Of a DNA stretch of 64,000 bases, positions 56,626 to 64,000 are shown in pieces (the first letter of the stretch is position 1; the number at the start of each line of letters is the position of its first letter). The notes under the pieces were generated by a model. That model made no database searches. It was not told the DNA's origin and saw nothing but the letters and a program-made list of their open reading frames with translations. The position numbers and the translations under genes are program-made. Location of the stretch: the NCBI GenBank assembly GCA_028673005.1, contig CM054115.1:5749501-5813500 (forward strand), read 5' to 3'. The stretch is from Tanypteryx hageni. Taxonomy: Eukaryota; Arthropoda; Insecta; Odonata; Petaluridae.

Positions 56626-57212
56626 ACTGGATGAGTAGACCCAAAAGAAGTCATTTGATAACCGGAATCATATCTCCTTATATTTTTTAAAAACTCTTTT
56701 GATTCTGTAGTTTCAATTTGCATCAAACTAAATAATGACTCGGATGCATCTTCAAGATCATTTAAAACTACCGTTGAAATTGCACATCCCATCCGCTTCT
56801 GTATTAAATTGTTTGGCTTTACAAAATCTGCATATTGTTGTAAGACTTCCCTTGTTAATCAATTCAAAGCCGTCGTAATCAGTGGAAGGATAGGCATTAT
56901 TCCTCAATGAAATCCATTTGGATAATCTATTTCGTGTGGTGCTTATATGTCGTTGTTGTAGGCGATTATGAGAATTTTCATCGGTTTCATTCAATCGAGA
57001 ATTCCTGTCTCCCTCTATCTTTAGCGAGCCGCAATTCCCTTTTTTTCAGTTGTCTCATTTAATCGGGCGTTTCTTTTACTTTCACGGTTGTGTCGTAGAC
57101 GACGTCCTCTTGATTTTTGGTCGAATCTTTCAAAAAACGTCATCCTACGAGTATTTTTCACGGCAACTGTCAGTGAGGAGCAGACATCATTATTAGGGTT
57201 CCAGAAATCCAC
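56626..57212 (-). mobile_element. Helitron N-terminal part, first fragment
   Basis: Basic repeats (RLRHNRESKRNARLNETTEK, then RLNETDENSHNRLQQRHIST) lead to the Cys-rich block, GSLTTICRFCKAKQFNTEAD with GMC, and then LFSLMQIETTESKEFLKNIR and YQMTSFGSTHPV. This order (repeat arms, CxFCxALKFxxE..GMC, FxxNIRxYNSxFQMTSFG) is typical of the N-terminal region of Helitron and Helitron-like proteins. A stop follows the CNFNGSFK block and frameshifts occur near 57010. Confidence 0.85.
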
Positions 57213-57289
57213 TCGCCACGGGCGAATGGAATTCTATCATTTTAACAATATCATTTTAACTGCATAAAACATGCGGTACCTTATTTCTC

Positions 57290-57470
57290 CACATGTGCTC
57301 GTGTCCCCTACTGACAACCTTTGCATCAATGTGCAGATTTTCATGAAAGTTGGTATGAGGCTCCTGCCGCCTGGGCTTACCTCCGGCTTATATTTCATTT
57401 GGCGAATATTGAAGTCCCGGGTTCGATTCCGGGAACGTTTTTTCCCTATTTGTTTTACATAGGAAGTCTC
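57290..57470 (+). repeat. SINE-like repeat with tRNA-like B box
   Basis: tcccgggttcgattccggga (57414-57433) is a perfect T-arm-like stem-loop with conserved TTCGATT loop. Upstream sequence does not complete a tRNA. Confidence 0.5.
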
Positions 57471-57479
57471 ACATCCATC

Positions 57480-57995
57480 CATAGGTGTTTTCTTTAATAC
57501 TTTAAAACAGGGATCCTAAAACTATCAGCAAGAGTATTCATTAGATATTTTTTAAGATATCTAAACGACATTTTGGGTGAAATCTACCTTTAATATAAGC
57601 GAATTATATATTGCAGAATCGAAAAAATTCTCAAAACTTGCTCTTTGAAATTTTTACACAGTGTGATCAGTTATTTGAAATGCCTTATGTGGCCCACATA
57701 GTGGATCAAGCCTCATGTGGCTCTTTCGGTAAAACCTTTCGTCACCCCTGCTTTAAAATATCTTAAAATTCTGATAGCGGAGCGAGGTTGGTACTGTTCT
57801 AAGGGGAAAAGAATGTAGATTCTAATTATTATCACAGAATTTTTATAATTGATTCTATGATCTTAAATTTCTACTAAGAGATAGCGTTTTTGCGTTTTAA
57901 ATCGCATTTTATCGGATTCTTTCCATGGAGACGATTATTACTGAACTCGGCTTGAGCATAGACGAGTGAATAAATGGGTTATTTTCTTTTCCAGT
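57480..57995. other. Intergenic, no gene recognised
   Basis: AT-rich with no recognised motif. A ctcatgtggctctttcgg stretch at about 57711 is reminiscent of hAT interiors but unassigned. Confidence 0.4.
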
Positions 57996-58342
57996 AAACT
58001 ACCCTTCAGCAATGGACAGTTGATCCAGACATATTAGCTTACAAACAGTGACATTTATTAAATTCGTTTATTTATAAAAATAGATTCAAAATATAACGTC
58101 AGAAAGAGATTTCGGTATTGCTTTTAGTATTTTAAACCTGATAATGCTCTATTAATTTGTTTTCTAATTTTTTTCTATCATTGATAAACTATGAACTACA
58201 ATTGGTATTTATGGTATGATAATTCCTTGGCATTCCACATGCTGAAGCATTTCCTGCCAATATAAGTAATGAATTCGGTACGTCAACTTTGGGAAACCAA
58301 CCTGCATTAGTCCTGGTTTGGACTTTTTGTCAAATCACTTAA
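57996..58342 (+). repeat. Dispersed repeat family D, copy 2 (uninterrupted)
   Basis: ctacccttcagcaatgg through agaaagagatttcggtatt, attggtatttatggta and aaccaacctgcattagtcc. It matches 46718-47395 in the same order without the SINE. Confidence 0.85.
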
Positions 58343-58759
58343 AATTGAGATACGAACTCGGGATTAAAACAGTTTTGTAGGTTTATGAATGAAAATTTTT
58401 ATTTTTTAAGATGAAATTCAAACCGAATTAGCGAAAAATTTGTTTTTGATCGCAAAGAAAAATTTTCTGAGGCACAACAATGAAAAATTCTAACTGCCAT
58501 AGCAACCAGCTCAAAGGTTTTAAAAGTGCAATGGCAATCTAATTAAAGATTGCAGTGCCTAGAAACTTTCGATAATAATTCAGGACGTCATGAACTATTG
58601 ATTTTGATCTGATCAACTCGCAACAATTGCTTTGATGCAAATCATAGGCTAAACGTTATCCTTACTATTGGGTTTGTTTTTGTAGATGTTCCTCATTTTT
58701 TCACACTTGTGTCTCTTCTTTTACGTCCATTCTTAGTTTGCACCGTATTGGGATAACGG

Positions 58760-58925
58760 AGGAAGATGGGAGTACGGGGGAAAAGGGAGAAGAAAGGAGA
58801 GAGAGAGAGAAGAGAGAGGGACAGGGGAAGGGAGAGAATGAGGGAAAGTGGGTTGGTGGGAGGGCGAGAGAGATAAAGGGAGGTAGAGAGGGTGGGGAAT
58901 GGGAGTAAGGGAGAGAGAAAAGCCC
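58760..58925. repeat. GA-rich low-complexity tract
   Basis: Purine-rich gggagagagag-type sequence on the plus strand. Confidence 0.85.
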
Positions 58926-59064
58926 GAAAATAGGTCTAGTGATAATTTTCTACCTTACATATACGTATGCCGAAAGAGAAGATTCACGGTTGCACACAAG
59001 CAGTGGACGAATTCGGGGTTGACGCGCGTAGGGCCGGAGCCTCTAGTATACATATATTTCTATG

Positions 59065-59068
<4 letters not shown>

Positions 59069-59113
<45 letters not shown>

Positions 59114-59214
59114 ATGTCAACAAGGTGTTGGGATGAGGAAACCCAGTGAGCACTCACCAATCAGACGACTTCAGGTTGGCGAGGCCCCGGGGATGTCGAA
59201 GCGACACACGTAAA

Positions 59215-59254
<40 letters not shown>

Positions 59255-59428
59255 TCTCTCTCTGTAGCTGAAGAAGGAGTAGTTCCGAAAGCTTTACGTT
59301 TGTGATGTTTCTGTGTTTTTGTGTTATTTTACGTGTGTCGCTTCGACATCCCCGGGGCCTCGCCAACCTGAAGTCGTCTGATTGGTGAGTGCTCACTGGG
59401 TTTCCTCATCCCAACACCTTGTTGACAT

Positions 59429-59502
<74 letters not shown>

Positions 59503-59560
59503 ATACATATATATATACATATACATATATATATATATATATATACATACATATAAGTAT
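59069..59560. repeat. Palindromic (TA)n unit, copy with split left arm
   Basis: (TA)n 59069-59111, left arm 59112-59220 (truncated), a (TA)n run 59227-59255 replacing the rest, right arm 59262-59430 of full 169 bases (same sequence as 37492-37660), then a degenerate (TA/CATA)n run to 59560. Confidence 0.9.
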
Positions 59561-61120
59561 ATCTCGATAACAATTTTATAAATAATAAACCAGCAGTAAA
59601 TGACCCAGTTTTCCCTTGAAGGGAAGCGAAAGTGCCATTATGCTCAAATTGCGAACACTCTTGGCCAATTTGAAAAACAAACTATTGGCGTGTAGGGGCG
59701 GTCGATAATGAAGGGCCATATTAGAATACGGGTTGGAAAATTTATCACACGCTCGAGTTAACTTTATAATTGAAAGCGTTTCCAATAAGTAACACAGAGT
59801 CCAAAAATTATGGAACTCCTCGGCGGTCTAAGGGGAAGTTTAAACTTGACACATTTAAGAGTTGAAAAAATGTCGCCATCGTGCGTTCACGGTCACTATA
59901 TGTTAATAGGTTTCGGTGTTTTCACGGACCACATCGTGAACCGAGAGAACAGATAATAGAGGAACACTTATCGTCCAATTTCTCTCGTAAAACAGGTCAA
60001 AATATTTCACGCGGCGGAAGAAATGAAGATGACGAAACCCCCGGAATTACGGGAGAGGCAAATCTAATTCCCTCAAACAAAATAGAAGAAACGGGTCAAC
60101 GCCAATTGAGGATTACAAGTACGACCACACTGTGATACCTAGATCGTATTCAAGTGTATTCTTTTAAAAGTGAAATTTGTTACAATGTTCTTTGTTTCCT
60201 TTCCACATTTGGGATGCTGTGAAATACTGTCTAAATTAAAGAAGCTTTCTGACACTAGTGGAGTGACAACTGCTTTGAATTAACGCCAAAACTTCCTCGA
60301 ATGGGACAAAAAATTTACTTCCTGATTACTACTGACAGCGACAGCGTTTCGTAGGAGACTGAAAATTAGAGGGGAGAGCCAAAACATTAATACTTTGATT
60401 GGTTTCCACTTTTCAGCGATACCCAGCTTCAAATAATTTCCCGTTTCGCTTAATATCGTTTCTCTTATCGTTCACGAGACCGATTTCGTGCTGTCCCACA
60501 AGGGCGTAGCAATAAGGGATTCAAGGTGTTATGCCGAACCAGGGCAGAGGAGAGCATATTGGTCCCTCGGTATGTTTACACTTTTAAATCCATAAAATAA
60601 ATCTGTACAATATAGTACATTGCACAAAATTTCCCATATACTGCATATGCATTAATATATATTGATTATGAAAATATATGAAAATCAAACTTGATAAATA
60701 GTTATACCCTACATAAATGCATCAAGTATTGACGGAGGCACATAGATGCTAAAGCATTATTGCTGCACGGAGATTGTTGAGAGAACTGGAGAGGGGTGGG
60801 CTGCAGCTGGACATAAAAATCGATATACTATTACAATATCGCTGGACGCTATATCGTTATTTTTTGGGAAATATGGCTTATGCAGTATTGTTTACGACAA
60901 CAATCTATATATCTGAGTGAATTTCAATCAAAATCTTTGAAGGCATTTTCGAATAAATCGATATTTTGCGAATATCAATCTTTATATATAATTGCTCAAT
61001 ATCTGTCCATATGTCCGTCCGATCGTCCTCCCTTTTTTCCTCTTGAACATTTTGTCGTAGAGAAATGCTGTAAACGCCATTTTGTTTCTGCCAACTGGGA
61101 GACCCTGGGAAAATCATTTT
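59561..61120. other. Intergenic, no supported gene
   Basis: An 84-codon plus-strand frame at 59881-60135 is polar and GC-richer than its surroundings, but shows no domain and no splice context. A tctgtccatatgtccgtccg tract at 60999-61018 resembles other non-autonomous repeats in the window. Confidence 0.4.
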
Positions 61121-61200
61121 CGTTTACGGAAGTGTCCCAGGTTCGACTCCAGGGGGCAATTATATTTTCCAATATGTTTACAAAGGAGTTTTGATTTTTT
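61121..61200 (+). repeat. tRNA-like B box (SINE-like)
   Basis: cccaggttcgactccaggg near 61136-61154, with a 3' poly-T-like stretch. The same B-box type occurs at 7561, 36810 and 5771. Confidence 0.45.
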
Positions 61201-61319
61201 CAAGGTACAAGGTTTATTGCCTTCATTCACTAAAATGCGTATATATGTACCGAATTTCTCCGTTTTTACTTTATTCGACGACTTAAACTATAAAATATCT
61301 AATTATTGTGACGTTTAGA

Positions 61320-61546
61320 TGTTACACGTAACAATTTGTCCGAAACGCGTTTCTTTTCGATATTTTATGGCTTTTTCGTACTCATTCCGGATGTTACCAA
61401 GGCTACCCGAATTATTGCCTCAGCTTGAATTTACATCTATTGAGCCTTCAAATAGACAAAGGAATGGCGTTATTTGCTTTGCGCATTTTAAGAAGCATCG
61501 AAATTATAGTTGTAGCAACGTCAAACCTAATAGATTGCAACATTAA
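61320..61546. other. Unassigned 75-codon frame
   Basis: The plus-strand frame has no recognisable domain, and neither splice context nor neighbours support a gene. Confidence 0.25.
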
Positions 61547-61779
61547 TAATTGCAGATTATTATTATGCAGTAAACTACGTGTTGACTGTGGGCATTTTTA
61601 ACGATTGACCCAAAGAAATAATCTTATTTTTTATTTCAATACTGGAATGTTATCTTTTTCGTGAGGGAGAAGAAACTAAAATTGCACATATAAATTATAA
61701 AAACCAACATGATATTCAAAATGTCAGTTGCATAATTTTATTAGGAGAAATGGGTTAATATTATATACTTTTATCACTA

Positions 61780-61850
61780 GAAGGGCCGGATCCACATGCA
61801 TACCTAGAAGGGCCACTACCGGTCATTTTGACCGCTACCACTAAATAGAT
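61780..61850. repeat. piggyBac-like end motif, second copy
   Basis: cactagaagggccgg then cctagaagggccactacc followed by ggtcattttgaccgc. This is the same two-part layout as at 51319-51525, but without a TTAA at the boundary. Confidence 0.6.
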
Positions 61851-62004
61851 GTTTGGCATGTTTCTGAGAGGTAAACATCGACTGGAAGGAGTTATTATAT
61901 GTTCAATGGCGCATGTTGGTGTTTTTAGAGATACACAAACAATGGTGTTATTGTTAATTTTTTATTTTGACCAAAAAACCACCGCTAACATTTTTTTAAA
62001 ATTG

Positions 62005-64000
62005 TACATTAGAATTGGAACATGAAATGTACAGAGCCTGACAGGTAATAGAAGAGGTGGTGAAAGAAGTTACTAAAAGAAAATTAGATGTAGCTGTTTT
62101 AACATAAAAAGGAAGAGAGGAAAAGGCTGTGAAGATAAAGGAGACTATATTCACATGTGGAGTGGTGTAGGTAAAGCAGATAGAGCCAGAGCAGGAGTTT
62201 CAATATTAATTAAGAAAAAGTGAAATAACTAACTTTGAAGAAGTGAATGAAAGAATTATTAAGATGGTTGTGAAACTTTTAGTGTTAGGGGATCTAAATA
62301 GCAGAGTTGGAAGAAGGAGGGACCTAGTAGTTGGACCTCATGGTTAGGATGTGGAGACTGACAGTGGCCATAGGCTGATAGACCTGTATCAAGTTCAGGA
62401 GTTTGCGGTAATGAACTCTTTTTTGGCCACAAAGACATCCACAAGTACACGTGGGTACAGCACACGCGAGGCCTCAGGTCGATAATTGACTTAGTTATTG
62501 CTAGGCGAAGGAGACACTGCTTCATTCAAGATGTTAAGGTGTTCAGGGAGGCAGAGTGTAGCACTGACCACTACCTAGTAGTAGCAAAGGTGAATTTTCC
62601 AGAGAGATCAGGAAGACGACAAGGAGACAAGGAGATGTATAATCCTCGATATAGGTTATGCCTCCTACAAGATGAGAGTATTCGAGAATTGTACGAGAGA
62701 CGCCTCTAGCAGAAACTTGATACTGAGGAGGACTGGAATGCGGGCCAGATATACGATCATCTGAAGGAATGTGTGAATGCGGCAGCTAGGGAGGCTCTGG
62801 GTCTGGAGAAGAAACACAATGAACGGGTGCAGTGCGTCACAGGGGATGTTGAGGAGGTGATCAAGAGGAAAATGGAGGCGTATAACAAGTGGCGGGAGTG
62901 GGAAGATCCAATATTGGAGGAGGAAGATAGGCCTGCCTTACAGACTTCTAAAAATGGAAAAGCAGCCAGCCCAGGTGGAGTGCCTATGGAATTGTGGAAA
63001 TATGGTGGGCCAAGGTTTGTGAGAGTCATCACGAGATTATTTAACCATATATTGGAAGGAGATGGGAGGAGTGATCACTGTCGTCTATATATCACCGATA
63101 CATAAAAAAGTAAGTAAGAAAGATCCCTCTAATTATAGAGTTATTAGCGTGATGGCCACTATGAGTAGGCTGCTGAGCAGGATACTGAAGGCAAGATTGG
63201 AGAAATGTATTGAGCCGTGAATGTCGGGGAAGCAGGCAGGCTCCACTGCAGGCAAGTCCTGCCTCGATGATATATTCAGTATACAACAGATTACTGAGAA
63301 GATGGTGGCAAAAGACAAGGAGATTCATATGATTTTTGTGGATCTCGAGAAAGCATAAGATTCAGTTCCAATATGTCAGCTATGGGACTCCATGAGGAGA
63401 GTACATGTGAGTGAGTTCATCATAAAGCTGGTACAGAGGATGTACCAGGGCTGCCGAGCATCAGTAAAACAAGAGAAGTGGTGTTCCCTACTTCCAAGAG
63501 GTTGAGGCAGAGCTGTGAATTGTCACCCACCCTATTCAAGATCTACCTACAAAGGGTACTTGAGAGGTGGAACTCGTCATGTAACGGAATGGGCGTACAG
63601 GTCAGATAAGCGGCTTTTTGCAGATGACCAGGTACTTATTGCACAAGACGAAGATGACGTGGAATATATGTTCCCCAAGGTAACGGAGGCATATGGGGCA
63701 GCCGGTCTCAATATAAATCTACAGAAGACTGGTTCGAGGAAAGGTAATGATATCATCCTTAGCTCAGGGACGGTAAAAGCAGTTGACCACTTTAAATACC
63801 TTGGATCCATTATCCACAAATCTGGGACGTGCGAGAAGGACGTGGAGAACAGAATGAATCAGGCTCGGAGGGCAATCAAGATGTTGACCGGGGTGCTGTG
63901 GAGTCGGGAGGTCAGCAAGAAAACAAAAAACACTATCTTACGAGTCATTGTAGAGAGCATACTGACATATGGAGGAGAGGGATGGACTCTCACGGAAAAG
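62005..64000 (+). mobile_element. RTE-like LINE, endonuclease and reverse transcriptase, open at the right edge
   Basis: Reads RIGT-stop-NVQSLTGNRRGG (TGG changed to TGA in the WNV motif), KDIHKYTWVQHTRGLRSIID and STDHYLVVAKV (endonuclease end), then the linker and reverse transcriptase: NGKAASPGGVPMELWKYGGP, NYRVISVMATMSRLLSRILK, IFVDLEKA-stop-DSVP (motif A Asp present), LFADDQVLIAQDEDDVEYMF (motif C) and FKYLGSIIHKSGTCEKDVEN. The product would copy its own RNA at the target. Several frame changes and stops (e.g. at 62223, 62707, 63104 and 63357) show decay. It continues past position 64000. It has RTE/craniofacial-protein-2-like character similar to the fragments at 1-1165 and 4.3 kb. Confidence 0.9.

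Noticed and set aside
59881..60135. 84-codon polar frame as a gene
   Set aside because: No recognisable domain, no splice or promoter context, and no neighbour that supports it.
1..64000. A novel multi-gene biological system
   Set aside because: Apart from the peroxidase gene, every recognisable coding segment belongs to a known transposable-element family and is broken. No conserved gene cluster is visible.

Overview
This is a window of an AT-rich, repeat-rich animal nuclear genome, most likely arthropod. The case for an animal rests on GT-AG introns, a haem peroxidase gene of the invertebrate peroxinectin/chorion-peroxidase type, and a mixed set of decayed LINEs, SINE-like tRNA-derived units and hAT, pogo/Tigger, mariner, piggyBac and Helitron elements. 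The species cannot be named from the sequence alone. No prokaryotic or viral gene organisation was seen.

The only cellular gene I can support is a minus-strand animal haem peroxidase. Nine exons run from about 29.17 kb down to 3.83 kb. Every splice junction has AG/GT signals and compatible phase, and together they give about 491 residues without a stop. The distal histidine (DHD), calcium-loop and REHNR regions are present. The first ATG exon and the C-terminal exons, including the proximal histidine, are not visible, so the gene runs off the left edge.

Region by region. 1-1.17 kb holds the edge of an RTE-like LINE (minus), followed by a Tigger transposase scrap, a repeat with a perfect 50-bp palindrome, and the first copy of a dispersed repeat (family A). 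3.8-29.2 kb is the peroxidase gene; its introns contain an RTE 5' fragment, a 1.4-kb hAT-like element with a fold-back inside it, a piggyBac-like end, a long hairpin, a LINE relic, a hAT transposase, an 811-bp deleted hAT nested in another repeat, a KIAA1586-type hAT relic and a 234-bp hAT MITE with perfect target duplication. 29-40 kb has no coding sequence but is highly structured: a possible 4.3-kb inverted-repeat element with a 130-146-bp minisatellite, a TIR element with AAGCATTTGCTT subterminal repeats, and large perfect palindromes embedded in (TA)n. 40-46.6 kb is a pogo transposase split cleanly by a CR1-like LINE and bracketed by inverted copies of family A. 46.6-58.4 kb contains a SINE with a 20-bp target duplication, two parts of a minus-strand Helitron separated by mariner, piggyBac, CR1 and hAT insertions, and a second copy of the repeat seen at 46.7 kb. 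58.8-60 kb has a GA-rich tract and another palindromic (TA)n unit. 62 kb to the end is an RTE-like LINE running off the right edge.

All transposase and reverse transcriptase frames carry stops, frameshifts or lost catalytic residues, so this is a fossil record of nested insertions and not an active system. I found no convincing new biological system. The best leads are the nested-insertion series, the palindromic (TA)n units and the unassigned inverted-repeat elements.
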